Below, piece by piece: positions 7,932 to 15,494 of a stretch of 41,312 nt of DNA (its first letter is position 1; the number at the start of each line of letters is the position of its first letter). This DNA comes from an uncultured Oscillibacter sp. (GTDB lineage Bacteria; Bacillota; Clostridia; Oscillospirales; Oscillospiraceae), in NCBI GenBank assembly GCA_910584995.1, contig CAJUDW010000022.1, positions 1 to 41,312 on the forward strand. Reading direction: 5' to 3'. The notes under the pieces are model-generated. The model was not told where the DNA came from, did no database searches, and saw only the letters and a program-made list of their open reading frames with translations. The position numbers were made by a program, and so were the translations under genes.

Positions 7932-10238
7932 GGTTATCCGTTCCTCCTGTTTTTGTTTTTTGATATGGGGATGTTTATCCTTTTTCCCGTCCCGCGGGTT
8001 GAACAAGTTCAGCCGCAGGGCGTTGGAAACTACGCAGAAGCTGGAAAGGCTCATGGCCGCCGCGCCGAACATGGGGTTCAGCGTCAGCCCCAGGGGGATG
8101 AACAACCCGGCGGCCAGGGGGATGCCAATTGTATTATAGAAGAACGCCCAGAAGAGGTTCTGGTGGATATTCCGCAGGGCCGCCCGGCTGAGGCGGATGG
8201 CGGCGGGCACGTCGGTAAGGCGGCTTTTCACCAGCACCACGTCCGCCGCGTCAATGGCAACGTCCGTCCCCGCGCCGATGGCGATGCCGGTGTCTGCCCG
8301 GGTCAGGGCAGGGGCGTCGTTGATGCCGTCCCCTACCATGGCCACTTTCCCCTGGCGCTTCAGTTCCCGGATGACGTTCTCCTTGCCTCCCGGCAGGACG
8401 CCGGCAACCACCTCGTCAACGCCTGCCTGATCGCCGATGGCCCTGGCGGTCCTCCGGTTGTCGCCGGTGAGCATCACCACCCGGATGCCCATGTTCCGCA
8501 GTTCCCGCACCGCCTGGGGGCTGTCTTCCTTGATGACGTCCGCCACGGCGATGATGCCCAGGGGTTTTTTCTCCGTTTCATTGGCGAAGAACATGGGGGT
8601 CTTCCCCTGGGACGCCAGCCCCTCCGCCAGGGCCGCCAGTTCCCCGGGGACGATGCCCGCCTCCTCCAGCATGGCCTGGTTGCCTCCCAGGTACGTCTGC
8701 CCTTCCAGTTCCCCACGGACACCCCGGCCATGGACAGCGGTGAAGTTCCCGACAGAGGCGCCGGGCAGGCCCTGCTTTTCTGCCTCCTCCACAATCGCCG
8801 CCGCCAGCGGATGCTCAGAGGGCCGCTCCAGCTGTGACGCCAGGGCCAGCAGCTGCTTCCCGTCCCCGCCGGGAACAGGAAGGATATCCGTCACCTTGGG
8901 CTCACCGCTGGTAATGGTCCCGGTTTTGTCCAGGGCCACAATCTCTGTCCGGCCTGCGGCCTCCAGGGAGGCCGCAGTTTTGAAGAGGATGCCGTTTTTG
9001 GCCCCCATGCCGCTGCCCACCATAATGGCCACAGGTGTGGCAAGGCCCAGTGCGCAGGGACAGGAGATCACCAGCACGGAGATGCCCCGGGCCAGGGCGA
9101 AGCCCACGCCATGGCCCAGCAGGAGCCAGGCCATGGCGGTGACCGCCGCAATGACGATAACCGCCGGGACAAACACGCCGGAAACTTTGTCGGCAATTTT
9201 GGCGATGGGGGCCTTGGTGGCCGCCGCGTCGCTGACCATCTGGATAATCTGGGAGAGGGTGGTGTCCTCCCCCACCCGGGTGGCACGGCACTTGAGAAAG
9301 CCTGACTGGTTGACGGTGGCCGCAGACACGTGATCCCCAGGCCCCTTGTCCGCCGGGACGCTCTCGCCGGTGAGGGCGGACTCGTTGACGGCGCTGCCGC
9401 CCTCCAGCACCACCCCATCCACCGGGATATTCTCCCCGGGCCGGACCAGGAAGATATCGTCCTGCCGTACTTCCTCCACCGGGACTTCCGTTTCCGTCCC
9501 GTCCCGGAGGATGACCGCCGTCTTGGGGGCCAGCTTCATGAGGCTTTTCAACGCGTCGGTGGTCCTGCCCTTGGAGCGGGCCTCCAGCATTTTGCCCACG
9601 GTAATCAGGGTCAGGATCATGGCGGCAGACTCAAAGTAGAACTCCATCATATATTCCATGACAGCAGCCATATCCCCACGGGCCTGGGCGGCGGTCATGG
9701 CAAAGAGGGCGTAGGTGCTGTAGACAAAGGCCGCCGAAGAACCCAGGGCCACCAGGGTATCCATATTAGGGGCCCTGTGCCAGAGGCTCTGGAAACCGCT
9801 GATGAAAAATTTCTGATTGATGACCATAACTGCCGTGGTCAAAAGCAGCTGGGTCAGCCCCATGGCCACATGGTTCCCCTCATAGAAGGCGGGGACTGGC
9901 CAGCCCCACATCATGTGGCCCATGGAGAAGTACATCAAAACCGCCAAAAACCCCAGGGACCACAGGAGACGCCGCTTCAGAACGGGGGTCTCCCGATCCT
10001 GGAGGCCGTCTGCCTCCGGGGCGGCTGCTGCCGCCTTCGCGCCCTTCTGGGACGCGCCGTATCCGGCCTCCTCCACCGCCCGGATAATCTCCTGGGGGGA
10101 TGCGCCGCCCTCCACGCCCATAGAGTTGGTCAGCAGGCTGACGGAGCAGGATGTCACTCCCGGCACCTTGGAAACCGCCTTCTCCACCCGGGCGCTGCAT
10201 GCGGCGCAGCTCATTCCGGTTACGCTGTATTGTACCAT
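7722..10238 (-). CDS. copA: Copper-exporting P1B-type ATPase CopA with C-terminal CopZ-like domain
   Basis: An 838-residue heavy-metal P-type ATPase. In order: N-terminal HMA domain (GMSCAAC, Cys 11 and 14), membrane helices, A-domain TGES (about 290), membrane metal site CPC (Cys 393 and 395), phosphorylation motif DKTGT (Asp 437), the SEHP nucleotide-site motif (about 478) and GDGINDAP hinge. CPC together with csoR next door identifies a Cu(I) exporter. After the last helix a Lys-rich linker leads in frame into a second HMA domain (residues 770-838, MCGHC). That domain is as long as free CopZ, begins with Met, and has its own AGGAGG 11 bp upstream, so it may also be made separately. Start: ATG with AGGAGGAAC just upstream. 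csoR ends 79 bp before it; the two are probably cotranscribed. Confidence 0.96.
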   Translation of the reverse strand: MVQYSVTGMSCAACSARVEKAVSKVPGVTSCSVSLLTNSMGVEGGASPQEIIRAVEEAGYGASQKGAKAAAAAPEADGLQDRETPVLKRRLLWSLGFLAVLMYFSMGHMMWGWPVPAFYEGNHVAMGLTQLLLTTAVMVINQKFFISGFQSLWHRAPNMDTLVALGSSAAFVYSTYALFAMTAAQARGDMAAVMEYMMEFYFESAAMILTLITVGKMLEARSKGRTTDALKSLMKLAPKTAVILRDGTETEVPVEEVRQDDIFLVRPGENIPVDGVVLEGGSAVNESALTGESVPADKGPGDHVSAATVNQSGFLKCRATRVGEDTTLSQIIQMVSDAAATKAPIAKIADKVSGVFVPAVIVIAAVTAMAWLLLGHGVGFALARGISVLVISCPCALGLATPVAIMVGSGMGAKNGILFKTAASLEAAGRTEIVALDKTGTITSGEPKVTDILPVPGGDGKQLLALASQLERPSEHPLAAAIVEEAEKQGLPGASVGNFTAVHGRGVRGELEGQTYLGGNQAMLEEAGIVPGELAALAEGLASQGKTPMFFANETEKKPLGIIAVADVIKEDSPQAVRELRNMGIRVVMLTGDNRRTARAIGDQAGVDEVVAGVLPGGKENVIRELKRQGKVAMVGDGINDAPALTRADTGIAIGAGTDVAIDAADVVLVKSRLTDVPAAIRLSRAALRNIHQNLFWAFFYNTIGIPLAAGLFIPLGLTLNPMFGAAAMSLSSFCVVSNALRLNLFNPRDGKKDKHPHIKKQKQEERITMEKTMKIEGMMCGHCEARVKKALEALPEVQEAAVSHEAGTAVVTLAAEADEAALRKAVEDQDYKVLEIR

Positions 10239-10317
10239 GCTGTTCCTCCTGTAACGCCGCCATAAGTGGCGCTCTTTATATCCTATATCCGTTTTGATCC
10301 AGTATGCCGCAAAAGCC

Positions 10318-10614
10318 CTATTTCATCAGCTTCTGCAGCGTGGCGACCAATTCATCGATGGTCTCGTCCCTGCCCTCCCGGATGTCCCGGGCCACGCAGG
10401 TGCGGATATGCTGGGCCAAAAGTTCCTTGCTGAAAGCGTTCAGCGCCGCGTTGGCGGCGGCTACCTGGGCCAGGATGTCCGTACAGTAGGCGCTCCGCTC
10501 CACCATGCCCCGGATGCCCCGGATCTGGCCCTCAATCCGGTTGAGGCGGTGGATCAGGCTTTTGTATTCCTCCCCGGTGCGCTCCCGGGTCTTGCTGGAT
10601 TCCTGTTGTTCCAT
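10318..10614 (-). CDS. csoR: CsoR-family copper-sensing repressor
   Basis: A 98-residue all-helical DUF156/CsoR protein. The Cu(I)-binding Cys-His-Cys set is present (Cys in SAYCTD, His and Cys in HIRTC), as is the basic helix RLNRIEGQIRGIRGM. The ATG at 10614 follows AAAGGAG; a longer upstream frame would run through the operator region and is unlikely to be coding. Apo-CsoR dimers/tetramers bind GC-rich palindromes and release on Cu(I). Two such palindromes overlap its own promoter, so it should autoregulate and control copA downstream. Confidence 0.95.
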   Translation of the reverse strand: MEQQESSKTRERTGEEYKSLIHRLNRIEGQIRGIRGMVERSAYCTDILAQVAAANAALNAFSKELLAQHIRTCVARDIREGRDETIDELVATLQKLMK

Positions 10615-10638
10615 AAATCCGCTCCTTTCTCCGGGCAT

Positions 10639-10655
10639 ATACCCGGCAGGGGTAT
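10639..10655. promoter_or_regulatory. CsoR operator 1
   Basis: 17-bp imperfect palindrome ATACCCGGCAGGGGTAT, located in the csoR leader downstream of the -10 element. It shares the ATACCC...GGGTAT half-sites with operator 2; centres are 26 bp apart. Confidence 0.8.
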
Positions 10656-10659
10656 TTAA

Positions 10660-10688
10660 AACATATACCCTATCAGGGTATTTGTCAA
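10660..10688 (-). promoter_or_regulatory. csoR-copA promoter
   Basis: On the minus strand -35 TTGACA (10683-10688), a 17-bp spacer and -10 TATGTT (10660-10665). Operator 2 fills the spacer, so CsoR binding would block RNA polymerase. Confidence 0.75.
10665..10681. promoter_or_regulatory. CsoR operator 2
   Basis: 17-bp palindrome ATACCCTATCAGGGTAT, nearly perfect, lying between the -35 and -10 of the csoR promoter. Matches the B. subtilis-like CsoR box pattern of C3/G3 half-sites flanked by ATA/TAT. Confidence 0.85.
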
Positions 10689-11019
10689 GAGAAAATTTTT
10701 CCGTATTTCCGGCAGGCCTTCCCTGGTTCCCCCGCTTTAAGACATTGGGGGATGCCGGGCGAAGGGGGATTTTGCCGTCCTCAAGACAAAATCCGAGAAA
10801 TACCAGGCTTTGTTCAAAAATTGGCAATATGCCCAACGGCGAGGAAGTTTTCCACCAAACAGGGACTGGATATATTGCAAGATTTTTTCACACGGCAGGG
10901 CCGCAAAAGCCCCGGCCGGAGGGCTTTCAGCGCCTGTGAATACAGGGCCTGAGGGGGCTTACGGGAAGCGGGGCCCGGGGAATTTGGAAATTCAAAGGGG
11001 ATTCCCCGGCAAAAGGGGC
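10689..11019. other. Gene-free stretch between csoR and the transglutaminase gene
   Basis: No supported gene. It contains GC-rich inverted pieces around 10910-11020 but nothing with clear RNA-family signatures. Frames here lack ribosome-binding sites and recognisable protein. Confidence 0.6.
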
Positions 11020-11048
11020 TTGTCAAAAAAGCCGGTTTGAGATATAGT
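11020..11048 (+). promoter_or_regulatory. Promoter of the transglutaminase-domain lipoprotein gene
   Basis: TTGTCA (11020-11025), a 17-bp spacer and TATAGT (11043-11048). The leader then carries a small hairpin (TGTGAAAA with TTTTCACA, about 11070-11093) before the ribosome-binding site GGGAGG. Confidence 0.7.
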
Positions 11049-11131
11049 CAGTGGAGCCGAAGTGTGAAAAAAGCTGCTTTTCACATCTGCGGATGACAAA
11101 AATTACCGATACCGAAACCGGGAGGTTTTTT

Positions 11132-12487
11132 ATGAAACATATGATACATATGCCCCGGCTGCTCTGCCTGCTGCTGGCGGCGGCCCTGCTCCTCTCCGGC
11201 TGCGGCCCCTCCCAAGAGGAACCCAAGCCGGAGGAGCCTGCCGTCATCCCCCAGGCCGCCGACCTCCCGCCGGGAGAGGTTGTGGAGGGCATTTTGCAGG
11301 CCCTGGGCCGGGAGGCCGGGGATCTGGAGGAGATCTCCGGCGAGGACGCAGACTTCTATCTGACGGAACTGTATGGCCTGCCGGAGGGCTCCTGGGAGGA
11401 CGCCGCCATCTGCCGCGCCGGAGGGACGGAGGTCTTTGAGATCGCCGTCATCCTCCTGGCGGGAACGGATACGGAAACGGCCCTGGCAGGGCTGGAATCC
11501 TACCGGGAGGCCCGCCAGGGGGACTTCACCGGCTATGCCCCGGAGCAGGCGGCCATTGCTGCCGCCGCCAAGACGGCCTCCCAGGGGCGGTACGCCGCCC
11601 TCCTCATCTGCGAGGACCCGGAGGCTGCCCTGGACGCCTTTACCGCCCTGACCGGAGGGACAGGCATCCCTGCCCCTCCGGAGCCGGAAATACCGGAAAC
11701 GCCGGAGGAAACGGAGTATCCGGAGGAGGATCCCGTATCCCTGGAACCGGAACAGCCCGCCGCTCCCCAGGAGCCGGAGCCTGTAACCTATCCGGGCCGG
11801 AAGCCCTATACGCAGCCGGGCCTGGAGGATATGGCCCTTTACGACAGTTCCGCCGTCCTGGCGGCCTGGCGGGGGGAAACCCGGCAGCTGACAGAGAAGG
11901 ACGCCGCTATCCTGGAGGCCGCCAGGGCAGTGCTGGCGGAGATCGTCACGGAGGACATGACCCCCGCCCAGAAGGAGCGGAGCATCTACAGCTGGCTGGT
12001 CGGCAGCGTGGCCTACGACCAGTCCCACTATGATCCCCTCACCGGGGCGGATCGGAACTCCTACACCCCCTATTCCCCCCTGCTGGAGGGGAAGGGCGTG
12101 TGCCTGGGCTTCGCCTCCACCTTCCAGCTGCTGCTGGATATGTGCGGCGTGGAGTGTTTAACGGTGGTGGGCGCCGCTTACAGCAGCCGGGAGGATCACG
12201 CCTGGAACATGGTCCGGCTGAACGGGAACTGGTACTGCGTGGATCCCACCTGGGACGCCGGGCGGGCCGACTCCCGGCTCTGGCTGTTCTTCAACGTCAC
12301 CAGCAACTGGATGGCCATGACGGATCACCAGTGGGACTACTCTGCCGTCCCAGAGGCGGAAGCGGAGGACGGCGGGGAACTGGGCGCGGCATCCCTGGCG
12401 GAGGCGGGAGAACCTGTCTCCCCGGATGCCGCACCAGAGGAGGAAGCCCTCCCGGCGGAGGCGGCCCCCGGCGAGGGCGCCCTGTAG
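11132..12487 (+). CDS. DUF4358 / transglutaminase-like lipoprotein
   Basis: A 451-residue surface lipoprotein: signal peptide with lipobox LSGC (lipidated Cys 24). Residues about 45-180 resemble the DUF4358 domain common in gut Clostridia lipoproteins. A Pro/Glu-rich linker (about 185-240) follows, then a transglutaminase-like fold (about 285-415) with the catalytic Cys in GKGVCLGFAS, His in DHAWN and Asp in CVDPTWD. The acidic, Ala-rich tail looks disordered. The start ATG has GGGAGG upstream. Family members are cysteine peptidases or cross-linkers acting on cell-wall proteins; the substrate is unknown. It precedes the FapA gene by 138 bp, but a separate promoter lies between, so a shared function is uncertain. 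Confidence 0.9.
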   Translation: MKHMIHMPRLLCLLLAAALLLSGCGPSQEEPKPEEPAVIPQAADLPPGEVVEGILQALGREAGDLEEISGEDADFYLTELYGLPEGSWEDAAICRAGGTEVFEIAVILLAGTDTETALAGLESYREARQGDFTGYAPEQAAIAAAAKTASQGRYAALLICEDPEAALDAFTALTGGTGIPAPPEPEIPETPEETEYPEEDPVSLEPEQPAAPQEPEPVTYPGRKPYTQPGLEDMALYDSSAVLAAWRGETRQLTEKDAAILEAARAVLAEIVTEDMTPAQKERSIYSWLVGSVAYDQSHYDPLTGADRNSYTPYSPLLEGKGVCLGFASTFQLLLDMCGVECLTVVGAAYSSREDHAWNMVRLNGNWYCVDPTWDAGRADSRLWLFFNVTSNWMAMTDHQWDYSAVPEAEAEDGGELGAASLAEAGEPVSPDAAPEEEALPAEAAPGEGAL

Positions 12488-12526
12488 GCAAATCTCAGGA
12501 ATTTGCGGAAAACTGCCAGACCCCCC

Positions 12527-12555
12527 TTGCCAGGCGGTGGGTTTTTGTTTATAAT
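12527..12555 (+). promoter_or_regulatory. Promoter of the fapA-cheX-cheY cluster
   Basis: TTGCCA (12527-12532), 17-bp spacer, perfect TATAAT (12550-12555). The 70-nt leader contains a small hairpin (CTCCGC AAAA GCGGAG) ending right at the AGGAGG ribosome-binding site, which could modulate translation. Confidence 0.8.
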
Positions 12556-12625
12556 AAGTTGGACGTTTGATAATTTTGACTGATAGATTCTCTCCGCAAA
12601 AGCGGAGCAGGAGGTGTGTGCAGGT

Positions 12626-14353
12626 ATGGCGTTGAAACGCTCATTTTTCTCCCGGCTGTTCGGTTCCTCTTCTGCCCAGGAGGAAACGGCGGAGGAATCC
12701 GCGGAAGAGCAGCGGCAGGTGCTCCCGGAGGAGCCGCCTCCCCTGCCGGACAACTCCTTTCTGGAGATTCCCCCGGATCACATCATCAACCGCTTGGTAA
12801 GCCTGCGGACGGAACAGGCGGGGTCTGCGCCGCCGCCGGAGTTTCATATGATGGCAGACGGCGAACTGCTGCCCAGGGCAGAACTGGACCGGGAGTTGGA
12901 GCGGCTGAAGCGTTCCATTACCACCACGGCGGGAAAGCGGCTGGAAAAAGCGCTTCCCCGGGTCAGGCCAGCAGCGGACCCGGAGGCGGAGCCGGAACCC
13001 GGCCCGGTGCTGGATGCCCAGGCAGTGGTCTTTATCCCCTACAACCAGCTGACCGCGTGGGTGTATGTCTACCCTCCGGTAGGCGGCGGCGCGGAACTGA
13101 ACCGGGGCATGATCTCCCAGGCCCTGGACGAGGCCGGCGTCCACTACGGTGTGGACAACGCCCTGCTGGACGGCCTGCCGGACAAAGAGGCCCGGTATTT
13201 CCGCCTGTATCTGGCCGCCTCGGGTATCGCCCCCGCCCACGGGAAGGACGGATCCATTGTGGATCTCTTCCCCCGGAAGGTGGAACGGGAATATAAGGTG
13301 GACGAAAAGGGCCAGGTGGACTACACAACCTTGAATATCGTGCAGAATGTGGAGGCGGGGGCAGTTATCTGCCGCATCATCCCCCCCACGGAAGGCGTGG
13401 ACGGCCACTCGGTCACGGATCAGGTCCTCACCGCTAAAAACGGCAAAGCGGCTTCCGCCCCCCGGGGGCGGAACACCACCATCAGCGAGGATGGAACCGC
13501 CCTGGTAGCCACCCGGGCAGGCCACGTGGAGTTTACGGGCCGGACTTTTGAAATCAAGCCCATGCTGGAGATCGGCGGCAATGTGGACTTCTCCACCGGG
13601 AACATCAATTTCCTGGGGGATGTACACATCCATGGGGACGTTTGCAGCGGGTTCACCGTCCGGGCCATGGGCAGCATCACGGTGGACGGCGTTGTGGAGG
13701 CCAGCAGCGTGGAGGCCGGAGGCGACTTGATTGTGGCCAAGGGCGTCCAGGGCAACGAACAGGCCGTCATCCGCTCCCAGCGGAACATTTTTGTCAAGTA
13801 TCTGGAAAATTGCAGCGTCTATGCCCGGGGGAACCTCCAGGCGGACTGCATCATCAACTGCGAGGTCTACAGCGACGGCGTTGTTCAGGTCCGCTCCGGA
13901 CGGGGCACCATCATCGGCGGGCGCATCTGCGCGGCCCGGGAGGTCAGCGCCAGCACCATTGGATCTAAATCAGAACTGTTTACCACCATCAACCTGGGAG
14001 GCTCCCCCTGCGAGGACTTTGAACGGGAACTTCTGGAAAAGGAACTGAAAGAACTGATGGCGGAACTGGATCGGGTAATGCTCCAGCCGGAAAGCCCCGA
14101 CAAACTCCGCCAGCTTTCCACCCTTCGGATGAAGATCTCCGTCAACCGGAACAAGCAGAACCTGTTCGAAAAGAACGCGGAGAAGGAAAAGGGCGGAGAG
14201 GGCCAGGAGGAGGCCCCGAAAACCGGACGCCTCCAGTTCAGCATCGCCTATCCGGGGACGGAAATCGTCATCGGCGACGCCGTCCTCCGCCTTAACCACG
14301 AAACCTGGGAGTCCACCGCCTCCCTGGTGGACGGGGAGGTCCGCATCAGCTGA
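12626..14353 (+). CDS. FapA / DUF342 family protein, copy 1
   Basis: A 575-residue cytoplasmic DUF342 (FapA, flagellar assembly protein A) family protein. An acidic N-terminal region leads into the conserved FapA N-domain (about 175-310) and a beta-helix-like polymer-type segment rich in Gly and Val (about 305-445, with VDFSTGNI and GDVHIHGDV), then a charged coiled-coil (about 450-515) and a short C-terminal beta domain. The ATG at 12626 was chosen because AGGAGG ends 11 bp before it; a GTG at 12614 overlaps that site. It heads a three-gene cluster with cheX and cheY. A clear paralogue lies at 31002-32741. The family is linked to flagella and polar placement in Vibrio; here no flagellar gene is in view, so the role is open. 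Confidence 0.9.
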   Translation: MALKRSFFSRLFGSSSAQEETAEESAEEQRQVLPEEPPPLPDNSFLEIPPDHIINRLVSLRTEQAGSAPPPEFHMMADGELLPRAELDRELERLKRSITTTAGKRLEKALPRVRPAADPEAEPEPGPVLDAQAVVFIPYNQLTAWVYVYPPVGGGAELNRGMISQALDEAGVHYGVDNALLDGLPDKEARYFRLYLAASGIAPAHGKDGSIVDLFPRKVEREYKVDEKGQVDYTTLNIVQNVEAGAVICRIIPPTEGVDGHSVTDQVLTAKNGKAASAPRGRNTTISEDGTALVATRAGHVEFTGRTFEIKPMLEIGGNVDFSTGNINFLGDVHIHGDVCSGFTVRAMGSITVDGVVEASSVEAGGDLIVAKGVQGNEQAVIRSQRNIFVKYLENCSVYARGNLQADCIINCEVYSDGVVQVRSGRGTIIGGRICAAREVSASTIGSKSELFTTINLGGSPCEDFERELLEKELKELMAELDRVMLQPESPDKLRQLSTLRMKISVNRNKQNLFEKNAEKEKGGEGQEEAPKTGRLQFSIAYPGTEIVIGDAVLRLNHETWESTASLVDGEVRIS

Positions 14354-14449
14354 CACGGCGTAAAAATCCCGGAATACTGGGCCCTGCAGGGGAGGCATCC
14401 TCCTCCGGCGGGAATCCCTGATTCCTCATATAAGAAGGGGGGCGATTGG

Positions 14450-14911
14450 ATGGATACGGTATTTACCCAGGAAGCCCTGGAGACGGTCTTTGACCAGACC
14501 ATTCGGGAAGTAACGGAAAAAGCCGCCGGTATCCGGCTCTACCGGGGAAACGACCCGCCTGCGGGGGATGTGTGCACGGTGCTGGCCATTTTTGAGACCG
14601 GCTTCCACAGCAGCATTTCCCTGTGCGGGGAAACCGCCGCATTTATCCGGCTGACCCAGAACATGATGGGCCGCCAGGAGGTGACGCCCCGGGATGTGGA
14701 GGATTTCACCAAGGAATATTTCAACATTTTCTGCGGGCGGATTGCCGCGGCGTTGTTCCGTCCCACCCGGATTGCCTCCCGGTTCGGCGTGCCCTCCTTT
14801 TACCAAGGCCGCTGCCGCCCGGAGGGAAAGCAGGAGCAGTTTGTTTTGACCTACTATGGCGATCAGGAGGAGCGTTTACAGTTGGCCCATCTGATCACCG
14901 GGGCGCCCTGA
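14450..14911 (+). CDS. cheX: CheX-like chemotaxis phosphatase
   Basis: A 153-residue protein with the CheX/CheC fold pattern: short N-terminal helix, beta-strand pair around the middle, then the catalytic helix. The phosphatase signature Glu-x-x-Asn is present (KEYFNIFCG, about residues 88-92), so removal of phosphate from CheY-type regulators is plausible. The ATG follows AAGAAGGGGGG. It lies 96 bp after fapA and 99 bp before a CheY-like gene, the likely substrate. Identification as CheX rather than CheC rests on the single Glu/Asn motif. Confidence 0.85.
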   Translation: MDTVFTQEALETVFDQTIREVTEKAAGIRLYRGNDPPAGDVCTVLAIFETGFHSSISLCGETAAFIRLTQNMMGRQEVTPRDVEDFTKEYFNIFCGRIAAALFRPTRIASRFGVPSFYQGRCRPEGKQEQFVLTYYGDQEERLQLAHLITGAP

Positions 14912-15010
14912 CGCCCCGTATACAGGTTTCGATTCCCGGCCCGCCGGATTTCCCGGAAGCGGCGGTTCCGGCGTATTTATGAGTGATAAGGAAAGAGGTG
15001 ACACCCTATT

Positions 15011-15379
15011 ATGGCAAAACGTATTATGATAGTGGACGATTCCCGGGTTATCGAATTGCAGCTGGAACAGCTGCTGGAGGAGACGGGCTACGAGGTCGCG
15101 GCCATCTGCCGGGACGGCGAGACTGCCATTGCCGCCTATGAGGAAGTCAAGCCCGATCTGGTGACCATGGATATCATCATGCCTGGCATGGACGGCCTGG
15201 AGACCGCCCGCACCATTTTGGAGGCCCACCCGGAGGCGAAAATCGTCATGGTATCCTCCCTGGCCTATGACGACACGATCAATGAGTCCAAGGAAATCGG
15301 AGCCAAGGACTTTATTTTCAAGCCCTTTGACAAAGAGCAGATTCTCTCCACCTTCGATCGGGTTTTGTCCGAGTCCTGA
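15011..15379 (+). CDS. cheY: CheY-like single-domain response regulator
   Basis: A 122-residue stand-alone receiver domain. Acid pocket Asp 9/Asp 10 (IVDDSR), phosphoacceptor Asp 54 (TMDIIMPGMDG), Ser 82/83 in the switch position and Lys 104 (FKPF) are all present. It lacks an output domain, as expected for CheY. The cluster order fapA, cheX, cheY on one strand and one promoter suggests that CheX dephosphorylates this CheY and that FapA is the structural or output partner. No CheA or CheW is nearby to phosphorylate it. GAAAGAGGTG precedes the ATG. Confidence 0.93.
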   Translation: MAKRIMIVDDSRVIELQLEQLLEETGYEVAAICRDGETAIAAYEEVKPDLVTMDIIMPGMDGLETARTILEAHPEAKIVMVSSLAYDDTINESKEIGAKDFIFKPFDKEQILSTFDRVLSES

Positions 15380-15397
15380 TGGGAGCAGCCGAAAAAG

Positions 15398-15442
15398 CGC
15401 CGCCGCTCTGCCGGAACATCCGGTAAAGCGGCGGCGTTTTTT
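15398..15442. terminator. Strong terminator after cheY
   Basis: A 10-bp GC stem (CGCCGCCGCT with AGCGGCGGCG) enclosing a second small stem (CCGG), followed by six T on the plus strand. On the minus strand a run of five T follows, so it can act in both directions. Confidence 0.92.
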
Positions 15443-15451
15443 CATTTATGC

Positions 15452-15484
15452 CGGAGGGAAAGCGGCACAGCCGCTTTCCCTCCG
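15452..15484. terminator. Perfect 14-bp hairpin downstream of the SLH-protein gene
   Basis: CGGAGGGAAAGCGG, a 5-nt loop and its exact complement, 10 bp past the stop of the convergent minus-strand gene. No T-run follows on either strand, so it may work as a processing or stability hairpin together with the adjacent terminator. Confidence 0.7.
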
Positions 15485-15494
15485 CCTATAGGCT

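Noticed and set aside
6843..8837. A 664-codon open frame on the plus strand across the repeat gene and copA
   Set aside because: It is antisense to the signal-peptide repeat protein and CopA, has no ribosome-binding site, and its Ala/Val repeats are only the complement of the 108-bp coding repeats.
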